From Dipodascopsis uninucleata var. uninucleata (taxonomy: Eukaryota > Ascomycota > Lipomycetes > Lipomycetales > Lipomycetaceae): DNA of 64,000 nucleotides. Under the pieces are notes generated by a model. That model was given only the letters and a program-made list of their open reading frames with translations. It was not told the DNA's origin and did not search any database. Every line of letters starts with the position of its first letter. Within the stretch, counting starts at the first letter, position 1. Position numbers and translations under genes: made by a program. Below, one piece after another: positions 12,114-22,414 of this stretch. Location: NCBI GenBank assembly GCA_030568195.1, contig JAJLTO010000004.1, positions 744,001 through 808,000 on the forward strand, in the 5' to 3' direction.

Positions 12114-12121
12114 CAGTCACA
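12114..12121 (+). promoter_or_regulatory. HomolD box of RPL41
   Basis: Exact CAGTCACA, the HomolD element that acts as a TATA substitute in fission yeast ribosomal protein promoters. It lies about 300 bases upstream of the RPL41 ATG, but much closer to the probable transcription start because the leader is spliced. Confidence 0.75.
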
Positions 12122-12172
12122 GCCGAGCACAATCAGAAATGTACGGAGTAGCATCCAAAATACCCATGCTAA

Positions 12173-12187
12173 ACCCTATAATAGGGT
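12173..12187. promoter_or_regulatory. Inverted ACCCTAT/ATAGGGT element
   Basis: ACCCTAT, one A, then ATAGGGT: a perfect 7-bp inverted repeat 52 bases downstream of the HomolD box. Each half resembles the HomolE/Tbf1-type half site (ACCCTA) known from ribosomal protein promoters. Its position between HomolD and the ATG is unusual. Confidence 0.4.
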
Positions 12188-12421
12188 CCAATGTAGTGAT
12201 ACACAAACAAGAATTAGAAAGATCTCGATATAATATGATACTAATTTTCTCGATTTCATCTTTTCCTTTTTTTTTATATCAATCACGCATTCTCTTTTGC
12301 TATCTTTTTGAGAGGTTTTTACTTTTCCTTTAAGATCTACATTCAGGTAAGTCTATATAGATATAGAATTAATATAGTAATCATTTTGGTTGATCTTAAT
12401 ACTAATTACTACGTTTATAGG

Positions 12422-12627
12422 ATGCGCGCTAAATGGGTTAGTTTTTATTTGTATTGATGGAAATATTGCGACATGAAAGTAAAATGGATAGCTAATATTG
12501 TTATTACAGAGAAAGAAAAGAGTTAGGAGACTGAAGAGAAAACGCCGGAAAGTCAGAGCCAGAAGGTGAGTTTAAATTATGGTCTCTAATACTTTTGTGT
12601 TTACTAACAATTTCATACAGCAAGTAA
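12422..12627 (+). CDS. RPL41: Large-subunit ribosomal protein eL41 (25 residues, three coding exons)
   Basis: The smallest ribosomal protein, a single basic helix at the interface between the subunits. Exons 12422-12436 (MRAKW), 12510-12565 and 12621-12627 join to a 25-residue protein ending KVRARSK. The middle is RKKRVRRLKRKRR, and the whole is almost identical to eL41 elsewhere, so every junction is fixed by the known protein. Intron 2 has a classic TACTAAC branch at about 12602. A leader intron is also likely (12347-12420, donor GTAAGT, acceptor TTTATAG), ending one base before the ATG. The HomolD box upstream fits coordinated ribosomal protein expression. It is too short and split to appear as an open frame. 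Confidence 0.96.
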
Positions 12628-13255
12628 ACGTGTCAATGATTTTACATTCCGTATAGCTAGCTCTTCATTAGTTGTCTAGTTTTTTAATATGGAGTTATTA
12701 GCTGTTTTCTCAATTGATATTTTATTATTAATTGAGTTTTTTTGCGCTAAGGCTCTGTATTCGTGAAGAGCCTTTCTCTACGGTACTACCTTTATAGTAT
12801 ACGGAAATCGTGAGATTGTATGATATGTTTATAGGGTTTAGGCGTTTTCACAATGACTGAAATAAATTTTCTTTATTGTACTTGATTTTTTTTTGGATTA
12901 TCAAGTATGGTATATAAAGCTGGATTTGTTTGAGCTTTTGTGGAATTATGATAGCCTTGTGTATAAACTGTATTAATTTCAGTTTTTTATTTAAAAATAT
13001 CAATTGACTTTAAAATTATATCTTTTTTTTTTAATTTTCACTCCTCCATGCCATCTATTGATCCATCTCTTGATCAGACTTAGCTGTAGACTAGTATAGA
13101 AGTTTTTGTATTTCATGTGGTGTAGTCGGTATTGTTGAATGCATCCGGATGGTTTTTTTTTTTATTTTGGGACGTTTCTGAGCCGCGCAATATTTTATTA
13201 AAAAAATATTTCTCCCTCAATTTTCATCGTTCACCGATTCAATTACTTAATCTAC
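12628..13255. other. Intergenic region between RPL41 and RPA49, with two hairpins
   Basis: Very AT-rich with several T-runs. Two hairpins are seen: CTCAATT (12709-12715) pairs with AATTGAG (12730-12736), followed by a T-run; and AAGGCTCT (12749-12756) pairs with AGAGCCTT (12767-12774) around a 10-nt loop. They probably lie in or just beyond the RPL41 3' UTR. No coding sequence is seen. Confidence 0.45.
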
Positions 13256-14807
13256 ATGGACGGTAACAAAAGGAAAGCATCTACTTTAGATAGCAGTAGT
13301 AGCACTGTAAACGTCAAAGTTGACGATTCATATACACCATTTTTAGGTAATCTTTGAACGAGTTGCGGTGTGAATAGTTTGTTGGATATACGGTACTAAC
13401 GTCAGTCTAGCGACTTTCCCAGGAGTGACAGTCTCTGATGAAGCGGTCTTTCAGGCGTTTAAGGGACCTAAAGATCAGTATATATTGCACGGAGAAACTG
13501 ATCGTTTAGATTATGACGGAAAAAATCTACCTGATGAAGATATGTAAGTTTCAGTGCTTCATGATTGAGAGACCAAAATTTGCTCTTATAGACAATTAAC
13601 AAAAAAATTGGTAGTTACTATGTTGGAATATATGATCCGAAGACTGAGACTATCAGTCTATCACATGCACCAGTTATAAATGCATCATCTTCTATTAAGG
13701 CGTACAAAAAGAAAGAGTTTGCTGCAATACGACAGGCTAATGTTCAGGTCAGTATTCGGTGTACTTTGTAGTTTTCAAATTGGTTGGCATTGATTTGCGC
13801 CTGTATGAGCTTTGTTGGTTTTCTTAGCACTTACCAGCTTTATAGAACCGATTACAAAGAAACGCCCTTGGCGAAGCCTTTGGTACCAAGAGAGCTAAGA
13901 AGGCCATTGGAGATTTGGAAAGAAATAAAATCGAAGTTGAAAAGCTGGAAAGTTTTACTGATTCAATAGTGGATAACATTAAAACGACTACAGCGAGTCT
14001 ACCGACTGCAGAGGCATTGAAAGAGAAGCAAGATTCAGATCGTATTATTCCTATCTGTAACGAAGAGGCTGAGAGTGCTAGTGATATTTATCCATTATCT
14101 AGCCTTCTTAGTAATGAGGAGCTTAGTGCTATAAAAGTCAACTCAATTTTGAGAGAGACAGATTACAAGAAGAAGATCGCTCTGCTACCATTCCGGTATG
14201 TGAATTCACATTTTAAGTGATAGTTTGTCAAAGGTTTAATAATTGTATTCTAACATATTATATTCGTCTTAGCACTTCGGATTATATAAATAGTAGAGTT
14301 GTGAAAATTGACAACGAGGAGCATTTGCTGAAGTTAAAACTTTTGTTTTATGCTTCTCTTCTGATGGGTCTATATTTTAACAGACGTACTAGTAATAAAC
14401 GTGGCCTGCTCCAGAAATTGAATCACCCTGCAGAAATTTTGGTCGACAATCTCATAACGAGATTCACAGATACCAGAGTTGGTAAAGTAGGAAAAGAGAA
14501 AGAAGCATCGTTTGTGATTACACCAAAACTTGAAGACAAGCTTCTATGTTTTCTTTTTGCTACCCTTCTTCGGATTGATGAATTCACGGTTGAAGCATCT
14601 CCACTTGCAACTGAGCTTTCTCTGAAGTCGTCAAAAGTCCAGGATTTGTTCAAGGCTCTTGGATCGAAGATAAAGCCATGCACTGCTGCCCAGAAAGAAG
14701 CACTAGGACTGACATCAGCAGAGGCCGCCAACTACAAATTAGCCACTCTTTCGCTTCCATTCAAGCTACCCGAAGTTTCAAAACGAAAACGAGCTGTGAG
14801 GAAATAA
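13256..14807 (+). CDS. RPA49: RNA polymerase I subunit A49
   Basis: Pol I-specific subunit. With its partner A34.5 it forms a TFIIF-like heterodimer, and its C-terminal tandem winged helices aid initiation and elongation on rDNA in the nucleolus. Five exons (13256-13346, 13411-13543, 13615-13747, 13846-14195, 14273-14807) give 413 residues, essentially the yeast length (415). Diagnostic are YYVGIYDPKTE in the dimerisation domain and RLQRNALGEAFGTKRAKKAI in the linker, both assembled across introns. The intron-2 acceptor at 13614 is chosen because nearer AG sites give stops. Intron 1 has a TACTAAC branch. It converges on SEC72. Confidence 0.93.
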
Positions 14808-15029
14808 AATTGGTTTGACATCTCTATATACTATATTTGATCGTTTATAAAAGTTAAGTAGAGCACATGCTGTGCAGATTTGAAAGTTATGTAGCTTTTA
14901 CGGAGCTCAATTCAGTTAAACTAATCTATTTTATTTTACTCAGTGTCTGATTAGACTTAAATAAGATGAAAGAGAGACATATATTTTTGTTTGTGAGTAA
15001 ATTGTAAAAGCTTTATACAGTTTCCACTG

Positions 15030-15623
15030 TTAATCATCAATAATCAGATCACAAACCTCTGATAGCGCCGTTTTAAGGTCATTCAAATCATTCTCACAGC
15101 TTTCAATTCCAATCTGAAATGCATCCTTTGCTTCTCGTAATCTCCCCATGTATTGTAGGCATTTTCCCTTTCTGTAGTGCGCCTTTGGAACGTTTTTTTT
15201 CAAAAAGACAGATGCCTCTGCATCCATGAGCGCTTCTGCCCACGCACTTTGAGACATATAAGCTTGCGCTCTGTTCGAATATAAAACTGATAGCTCTTCT
15301 CTCACATATCCTGAAGCTTCCCACAGGGGTCGTTTCAGGCCCATCTCTATGGCCAGTGTGTACATTCGAATTGCGTCACTGTATTGCCCTTTCTTAAATG
15401 ACACGTTTCCAGTATCTTTCAGTTTCTTTACTTGATCATTCAACCTTCCGTTGATTTGATTTGGTGGTGGTGGTACATCTGCGTTCAAAGATATCAAGTC
15501 TCTATACATCAAATTTAAGGCCTGAATTTCTTCAGCCTTTTTAGGAGTTAGCTCTTCATCCGGAAGACTGACCCGCTTGGTCACTTCATCGAATATGATA
15601 GGCAAGATTGCTTCGGAGTCCAT
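15030..15623 (-). CDS. SEC72: Sec72-like TPR protein of the post-translational ER translocon
   Basis: 197 residues, intron-less. It matches Sec72, the cytosolic TPR subunit of the Sec62/63 complex that recruits Hsp70-bound precursors to the Sec61 channel. Family-typical sequence includes LAIEMGLKRPLWEASGYVRE and YSNRAQAYMSQSAWAEALMDA, then KAHYRKGKCLQYMGRLREA. About three TPR units span residues 66-180, and the length is close to the yeast protein (193). There is no membrane segment, as expected. It shares a 370-nt divergent promoter with the aminopeptidase. Another small TPR cochaperone is possible, but the ALAIEM..RPLWE region favours Sec72. Confidence 0.85.
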   Translation of the reverse strand: MDSEAILPIIFDEVTKRVSLPDEELTPKKAEEIQALNLMYRDLISLNADVPPPPNQINGRLNDQVKKLKDTGNVSFKKGQYSDAIRMYTLAIEMGLKRPLWEASGYVREELSVLYSNRAQAYMSQSAWAEALMDAEASVFLKKNVPKAHYRKGKCLQYMGRLREAKDAFQIGIESCENDLNDLKTALSEVCDLIIDD

Positions 15624-15993
15624 TTTATTTTGGACCCAGTATTTTTTCTCTTTAGCACTGTTAGGCGGATTTAGGTCGCTAGATGTATCGATATAAACGT
15701 TAAGGGATTATGATTACTGTCTAATCTGAGCGTGTTGTTTAAAACCTGATATTGCTGATACTTGTTGTGAATTTGTTTTAAGTGAGTTGAGTTGAAGCTT
15801 TGAGCAGTGTTCATGGATTTAGCATCCCAAATTTTTAAATCGTCTACTTAGACTTTGTTGTTCCTGGCTAATATCTATGTTGGCACAACAGAAATATTTA
15901 ACAGACAAATAGCATCATAGAGATCCTTAATAAAATAAAAATCACAGCATATCAACGACTTTTATTGCAGATTGGTTAAAAAGTCAAATCAAA
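15624..15993. promoter_or_regulatory. Divergent promoter region of SEC72 and APE4
   Basis: A 370-base head-to-head spacer. No coding sequence or clear known element is seen. Confidence 0.4.
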
Positions 15994-17442
15994 ATGAATT
16001 CTAGAGCAAAGAAGTACGCAAATGATTTCGTTCAGTTCGTTAACGCATCACCATCACCATATCATGTGGTTGAGAACCTGAGAGCCATGCTTGAGAAATA
16101 TGGATTTACTGAGTTGAGCGAGAAAACATCCTGGGAGGGCTTAGTTAGACCAGGTGGAAAGTATTATGTTAGAAGAAATGGAAGCAGCATTGTTGCTTTT
16201 GGTGTGGGCGGTAAATGGAAATCAGGTGGGCCACTTGCTATGGCCGGTGCTCATACCGACAGTCCATGCTTGAAGATTAAGCCACTGTCAAAGACGAGCT
16301 CAGATGGATACACCCAAGTCGGTGTTGAACTTTATGGTGGAGGAATCTGGCACACTTGGTTCGATCGAGATCTTAGTGTTGCTGGAAGAGTTTACGTTGA
16401 GCGAGAAGATGGAAAGGTTGAGAGCAGGTTGGTCAAAATCGATCGTTCAATCCTCCGAGTGCCAACACTTGCCATACATCTTGACAGAGACGTAAACTCG
16501 AAGTTTGAATTCAACAAAGAAACACACTTGACACCTATTGGAGGGCTTCTATCAGCTGCAGGTCAACCTGAACCTGATACTGAGGTAAAAAGTTCTACAA
16601 ACACCGAATCAACAGGGGAAAAACTGAAGGATGGCGCATTTAAAGCTCTACAATCAATGGACGAACGTCATGATGCAAGATTACTTGCGGCTGTTGCCGA
16701 AGCGGCCAAGGTAACTAAAGGCGAGAAGTTGAGAGAGTTTGAACTGGTACTTTATGATACTCAGCCAAGTGGATTAGGCGGTCTTTCTGACGAATTCATC
16801 CATAGTGCACGACTGGACAACCAAATGATGGCATTCTGTGGCATACAAGGTTTGATTGACAGCGTCACGGGTGAGAAGTCGAATGATCTTGCCAACGACG
16901 AAAGCATTAGATTGACAGTCTGCTTTGATCACGAAGAAATTGGATCTGAGAGCGCGCAGGGAGCTAGATCAACTTTCTTACCTGCAGTTGTCAAGAGAAT
17001 ATGTGGCAGCCAAATCGAGGAAAGTATGGCGCAATCTTTCTTTGTCTCTGCAGACATGGCCCATGCTGTGCATCCAAACTATGGCGGAAAATACGAGGGA
17101 CGCCACCGACCTGCGATGAATGCCGGTCCGGTCGTAAAAATTAATGGGAACCAGAGATATGCTACCACATCTGCCGGCATCGTTCTCCTAGAAGAAGTTG
17201 GCAAGGCAGTTCAGGTGCCTTTGCAGCTATTTGTCGTTAGAAATGATTCACCTTGCGGCTCAACAATTGGGCCCATGATTTCCGCATTGGTAGGCACCAG
17301 AACTATTGATATTGGTAATGCACAATTGAGTATGCATTCTATTAGGGAGACTTGCGGATCAGGCGATGTCGTACTTGCGGCAGATCTGTTCTCTGGCTTC
17401 TTTTCGCACTATGCCCAAATTAGCAGTCGTCTCGACTGGTAA
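15994..17442 (+). CDS. APE4: Aspartyl aminopeptidase (M18 family)
   Basis: Zinc aminopeptidase that removes N-terminal Asp/Glu. The yeast counterpart Ape4 is cytosolic and is delivered to the vacuole by the Cvt pathway on starvation. A single open frame encodes 482 residues, the usual DNPEP length. The M18 metal and catalytic motifs are all present: AGAHTDSP, HSARLDNQ, FDHEEIGSE, SADMAHAVHP and the C-terminal MHSIRETCGS. PSPYHVVENL at residue ~16 is the typical N-terminal motif. No long N-terminal propeptide like that of the vacuolar Ape1 is present, which supports Ape4 over Ape1. Intron-less in this otherwise intron-rich window. Confidence 0.96.
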   Translation: MNSRAKKYANDFVQFVNASPSPYHVVENLRAMLEKYGFTELSEKTSWEGLVRPGGKYYVRRNGSSIVAFGVGGKWKSGGPLAMAGAHTDSPCLKIKPLSKTSSDGYTQVGVELYGGGIWHTWFDRDLSVAGRVYVEREDGKVESRLVKIDRSILRVPTLAIHLDRDVNSKFEFNKETHLTPIGGLLSAAGQPEPDTEVKSSTNTESTGEKLKDGAFKALQSMDERHDARLLAAVAEAAKVTKGEKLREFELVLYDTQPSGLGGLSDEFIHSARLDNQMMAFCGIQGLIDSVTGEKSNDLANDESIRLTVCFDHEEIGSESAQGARSTFLPAVVKRICGSQIEESMAQSFFVSADMAHAVHPNYGGKYEGRHRPAMNAGPVVKINGNQRYATTSAGIVLLEEVGKAVQVPLQLFVVRNDSPCGSTIGPMISALVGTRTIDIGNAQLSMHSIRETCGSGDVVLAADLFSGFFSHYAQISSRLDW

Positions 17443-20400
17443 CGGTTTATGTAGCTAATTTATAATCTATATAATATTAAGTAATCTATGTAGCTACGTC
17501 CGGCTTTCGGCTTACTACGCCAAACGTTAGGATGTGGATGTCATGAAAGTAGAAATGGCGTGTGTTCCAGAGTAACAGCGATATGTAGCCAGAGCTTTGT
17601 CGAAAAACTATGTACAACTAGCTATTTCCATAATGAAGCCTTCCGACTAGGAGAAACGTCATGGTTATAGCAAACTGACACTCGCACTGTTACCTCTGGC
17701 TTGCAAACGACTAGGTGTTAGCGTTTTGGTGGCTGTTAGTCAATGCCAGTAGTATAGTTTACTAGAGCTGTGTCGACTATTTGTAGAAGCTATGTAAAGT
17801 GTCGGTCGATTCTGCTCAGCGTTAAACCACGAATAAAGTGGCAGAATAAGAGAAGAGAGTCAGGAATAGGGCGATGTCGAATTAGACTAGTAGAGCCCGG
17901 TCGATGCGACAAGCGAACTCCACTGTAGAATATAAGCGATGAAGAACCCGAATCGGTCCGCTACCGGCCTAGGGACCCACCACTCGGTACCTATAAGTGG
18001 ATAGGGTTGAAACTCCATTGCGCGTTGGCTTATCTAGAGTTTGGGATAATTAACTTTAATATCTACGAACTCTAAATAAGTACAGTATTTCTAGTACAAG
18101 GAGTGTATTCTTACTCTAACAGGGAGAGGTTTGATTTCCTTTGATTTCCATACGCTGATTTTGCGCGTAAGAGTTTTCTATCGGATAAGAGAGATTTCTT
18201 ACTTTGGTAGTGTCTTGGCAAAAAAAGCGATAGCAATCGACTTTTTTTTTGGCATCTTAAAATCACGTAAATTTTTTCTGCAGAGCTGCCCCGTGGCTCA
18301 CTCACTAAGGCTGCCATGAAGCTGAAATAGAGTATGAACGCATGTGCGATGGTATTAAGACCTGACTCTTCTGCACACAGTGTCTTCGAGGGCGATATGC
18401 AGTAGTCGATGGGACAGAGGGAGTGTGCTCCGTTAAGAGACAATGAAAGTTCATCAGAAGCTAATCGCGCCATGTACATTATCTTGGCGCTAGGAAATGG
18501 CGCGACCCTCTGGATAAGTAACCAGCCGCCTATTAAGTGAAATCAGTTAAAAATTATTCGCGAACAGGTTATTTTGGTAAACAATACTTAGGAATGCGGG
18601 AGCCCTAAGGGAAAATCCGACGGCGACGTATCAAAATTGATTTTCGTTTAACACAAACCAAGAAAACACCTACCCAACAATATACGACGCTGGCTGATTA
18701 AGGGGGAATGCTTTAAAATTGCGAATTACTAATCTCATCAGGTCAGAATAGATTGATTGCAGGACTGCCACTCATTACCAAAACCCATAGTACTGCGCTT
18801 GGAGGCGAACTACGTCTCCTAGAGACAACGGTTTTGTTTCCCTCGTGCAGGAAACCTCACTGCAGCTAGAGAGTTATAATATATGCAGGTGGATATGTGA
18901 GCCGTTTTCGTCTGTAGCACTATGCAGGGGCCTTCACTATTCTTCAAGTATTAAGGAGAAGAATACTGGAGAATGCTGTGATGCGCTAGCTCTGCTATGG
19001 TAGTGATTCGTAGCGGGTTCAAAAGACAAAGCACTTTGACACATAACACGAAACTGAAAGAATGAAGCGGTATAACTGTTCTACTAAGATAAATCATTGT
19101 GGATCGCATTACGTAGAATACTATGATGCCCAGAGTCACGCGCACTAGTTGCAGGAGTCATATTTATTGTGCACCAATGCCAGATGCTTCTTTGTTTTCA
19201 CGCTCCAGCGCCAACAGTCGCTCTCAGTTAGGTGCTGGCGAGCCTTGGCGGCTGTTGATTCCTTACGATAATGCTTCCAAATGTATCGACTCTGCTAGTG
19301 TACTCGTCTGGCTGACACAGACCACATTCGATCCCAGTACGGAACCAAAGGAGCCAAAAGTGGGCCATTCTATATATCTGGAAGCTCGGAAGCGATGCAA
19401 AAGCATCGCAAATGACATAGCACAGAAAGCAGTTACCGACGACCATATCACGACCAAAGTCGTGCTATCAATCTTAGATTATACCGCTTCGTACCGTACT
19501 ATCTGACTAGTCCCTACATAACCTCTACGATATTCACGAATGCTCTGTAGAATAAATTAACTAGCGAAACGAGGATAGTAGCAATGCTGGCGTTGGTGGC
19601 TTGAGACTATGCTTTTGTATTCGCGAAACTACTCGACGCCAAATTACACACTTACGGAGCTGGCCAACTCAAGAAGAATATGTGGTCCGCTTGTCTGTGC
19701 TGTACTAGTACGTAGTCTCTTGATGGTCTCAGAACCACGTCAATGAGAGAAAGGAGAAACCCGAAGATGCTAGTAGTCTGCTTTATTTTCGTTTACACTA
19801 GAGCTAGCAATTAAGCATCGATGGAGGCTCGTCGACCGCTAATAGCAGTGTTTGTGCAGAATGCAGGATAGCCGACGAGCATGTCAATAGTCTTATAGCG
19901 TTAGCTGCTGATATGTAATACTAGCGACGTGCTGTTCTAATTGACAGTAGATTCAGGCATATGAGCATGACTAGAATGCGGTGAAGCAATGGCAATTATG
20001 ATCCCTAGGGCGATAATGAAATGAAACGGCTCTGTGATACACCTACGAGATACACGCGCGACATCATTGAAAATCCCTACGTATATCATTTCTATTCTAA
20101 CCTTAGTCGGTAGTATATTGGACGTCTAGATACTATCTCTTACATTCGCCAGCAGCTCTCTCAATATGCTTCTAAATACACAAGCATGCACATAGTAGAT
20201 CTCTGCAGTATTGTAGCTGTAGCCTTGCCTGTCTCTCTGCGTCCTCTATAGAATCTTGTCTCCCCGCAGGCTGGCGCCATGGCGTATGGTGGCGGTGGTA
20301 TGAACTTTTGAGAAGGGCGACATACGACAATCGCCGCTCCAGCGCAGAGCAGGCGATAATTCGGTCGAGCCAGACACACTAATATAGTCGAGGATAGCAA

Positions 20401-20914
20401 AACTATATGCGCCATGTCGCGCTATCAGTAATAGCCTCTATTTCGCAAGCCAAATTTAAGTTAGTGTGCATATGCTTTGATTTATGTAAGCAATTAAACA
20501 GCAGAAGAGCGATTACAGTAATTATTTTTACCTTTTAGATACATGTACAAATTTACTTTAAAATAAAACAGAACCTTATATACACAGGAATAAATATAGG
20601 ATATGAACTCTAAAAGCAACTCTGACTGTTACTAACTTCTGGCCTTCTCTGGTCGAAACTTCAGGAAGCAGACTGTAATAATATAAGAAGGCTCCGTTTG
20701 ACCTGCTTATATCAGTTATTTATGAAGCTTGCTGTTTGCTATATTGCGTTATAGAAGTGTGGCCGCTACTACTAAGAATCGGATTTGTTTTTCTGGTACC
20801 AGCAGAGCTTCAACAATCTAGCAATAGCTTGATCCCTTTTACGCTGAATAACAAAAATTCTGCAATAACCAAAATCTATAGTAGTCGTACGTAGGACGCA
20901 AATCGCACAACAAA
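17443..20914. other. 3.5-kb gene-free spacer of raised GC
   Basis: No recognisable gene, RNA or transposon. Sampled lines are 47-62% GC, against about 25% in an ordinary spacer such as 33.9 kb. Short open frames (19123-19506 plus, 18479-18111 minus, 20415-20161 minus) have no recognisable product and no splice extension. Three perfect GATAAG sites cluster at 18029-18034 (reverse), 18184-18189 and 18513-18518, which could matter for the ammonium transporter downstream. Only the last ~450 bases (from ~20,460) return to the AT-rich composition of ordinary promoters. Confidence 0.5.
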
Positions 20915-22414
20915 ATGGCTGAATTACCGTCTGCTCTTTTCAATGATACTTCCGACGGATGGACAGCCGCGGGTGGTAATTCTCGGGATATGGATGTCAA
21001 CGTTGCGTATGTTCCATCAGGTTTTCATCAGGTTTGGATGATGTCAGCTGCGGTCTTTGTCTTCCCAATTATCCCTGGTCTAGGTCTCTTTTATGCAGGT
21101 TTGTGTCGTCGCAAATCAGCCACTACCCTTTTGTGGCAGACAATGGGCGTTCTTGGTGTCGTCACTTTCCAGTGGTTTTTCTGGGGTTACTCGCTTGCAT
21201 ATGCTCCTGACGCTGACAAGTTTATCGGTACTCTTCACAACTTTGGCTTGAAGAATGTTGTTGCCGCTCCTATTGGATATTTGCCAGAACCTTTATTCTG
21301 TCTCTATCAGTGTATGTTCGCTCTTTGCACTGTCATGATTATGATTGGTGGTGCTTTCGAGCGAACAAGGCTCTTGCCTTCTATGGTTTTTGCTTTCTGC
21401 TGGGCAACTCTTGTCTATTCTCCAATTGTGTGCTGGACCTGGAATGCTACAGGATGGTTGTACAATTTGCCAGCGCTTGATTTCGCTGGTGGTGGTCCAG
21501 TGCATATCTCATCTGGTGTCGGTGCCTTGGCCTACGCTCTTGTTATTGGCAAGCGTATTGAGAAGTCTAGTCCCCAAAGGAGGATCCCTAAGTTTGTTCC
21601 ACACAATCCTACCATGGTTTTCCTTGGTACCTGGATGATCTGGTTCGGATGGTTTGGTTTCAATGGTGGCTCTACACTTAATGCCTCAGTCAGAACTTCT
21701 TATGTATTGTTCAATACTCACTTGGCTGCTGCTATGGGAGTTATTGGATGGTCCATGATTGATTTTGTTTTCTACCGTGGAAGATTTTCTTTGGTTGGTG
21801 CTTGTCAGGGTTGTGTCGCTGCTCTGGTTGGTATCACTCCTGCTGCTGGTTTCGTTCCAGTTTACTTCGCGTGTCTTATAGGTTTCTTGACCGCCGTTGG
21901 TGTCAGACTCTGTGAGAACATCAATGAGTGGATACGTGTTGATGAGGGTATGGAGGTTTTCAAACTCCATGGTATCGGTGGTATCATTGGTGCCGTTCTT
22001 ACTGGTCTTTTCGCAGCTGACTGGGTCTCTCTTCTTGATGGTGCTACTGAAGCGACCGGTTGGGTTGATCACAATTACCGTCAACTGGGTTATCAGATCG
22101 CAGAAGTTTGTGGTATTGTTTCATATACCTTTGGTATGACAGTTGTTTTGTTGTTAATCATTGACCATATCCCGGGTCTCAAGTTCCGTGTTCCTGAGAA
22201 TCAAGAGATTGAGGGTCTTGATCACCATTTATTGTTTGAGGAGGGAATGGGTGATTTTGAGCTCACAAAGGCTCTTAAGGAAGCTGGATACTATACTAGT
22301 GAAGCTGGAATGATGACTGAGGGCGTTGTTGCTCCAGCACCAGAGATCAGTTCTACTATCCCGGAGACTGCTGAGCCAGAGTCTACCACGTCTTCAGAGA
22401 AGCAGACTGCTTAG
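20915..22414 (+). CDS. Ammonium transporter (Mep/Amt family)
   Basis: Plasma-membrane ammonium permease, 499 residues, no intron, with about 11 membrane segments. The Amt signature DFAGGGPVHISSGVGALAYA carries the first of the two pore histidines, and FKLHGIGGIIGAV carries the second. A short extracellular N-terminus contains NDTSD, a possible glycosylation site as in Mep2. The cytosolic tail holds the family's EIEGLDHH..F region, followed by ~40 disordered residues ending in a Ser/Thr/Glu-rich stretch. Fungal Mep genes are usually induced by GATA factors under nitrogen limitation. The clustered GATAAG sites lie 2.4-2.9 kb upstream, so that link is weak here. Whether it is a Mep2-type sensor cannot be read from sequence alone. 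Confidence 0.96.
   Translation: MAELPSALFNDTSDGWTAAGGNSRDMDVNVAYVPSGFHQVWMMSAAVFVFPIIPGLGLFYAGLCRRKSATTLLWQTMGVLGVVTFQWFFWGYSLAYAPDADKFIGTLHNFGLKNVVAAPIGYLPEPLFCLYQCMFALCTVMIMIGGAFERTRLLPSMVFAFCWATLVYSPIVCWTWNATGWLYNLPALDFAGGGPVHISSGVGALAYALVIGKRIEKSSPQRRIPKFVPHNPTMVFLGTWMIWFGWFGFNGGSTLNASVRTSYVLFNTHLAAAMGVIGWSMIDFVFYRGRFSLVGACQGCVAALVGITPAAGFVPVYFACLIGFLTAVGVRLCENINEWIRVDEGMEVFKLHGIGGIIGAVLTGLFAADWVSLLDGATEATGWVDHNYRQLGYQIAEVCGIVSYTFGMTVVLLLIIDHIPGLKFRVPENQEIEGLDHHLLFEEGMGDFELTKALKEAGYYTSEAGMMTEGVVAPAPEISSTIPETAEPESTTSSEKQTA

Noticed and set aside
13544-13614. Alternative acceptor at the first AG (CTTATAG) in RPA49 intron 2
   Set aside because: It leads to a wrong frame or stop; only the later GGTAG gives YYVGIYDPKTE.
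19123-19506. 127-codon frame in the 17.4-20.9 kb spacer
   Set aside because: No recognisable motif, no compositional or splice support, and a competing antisense frame over the same bases.
20161-20415. 84-codon minus frame upstream of the ammonium transporter
   Set aside because: Cys/Ala-rich translation without motif; likely chance.
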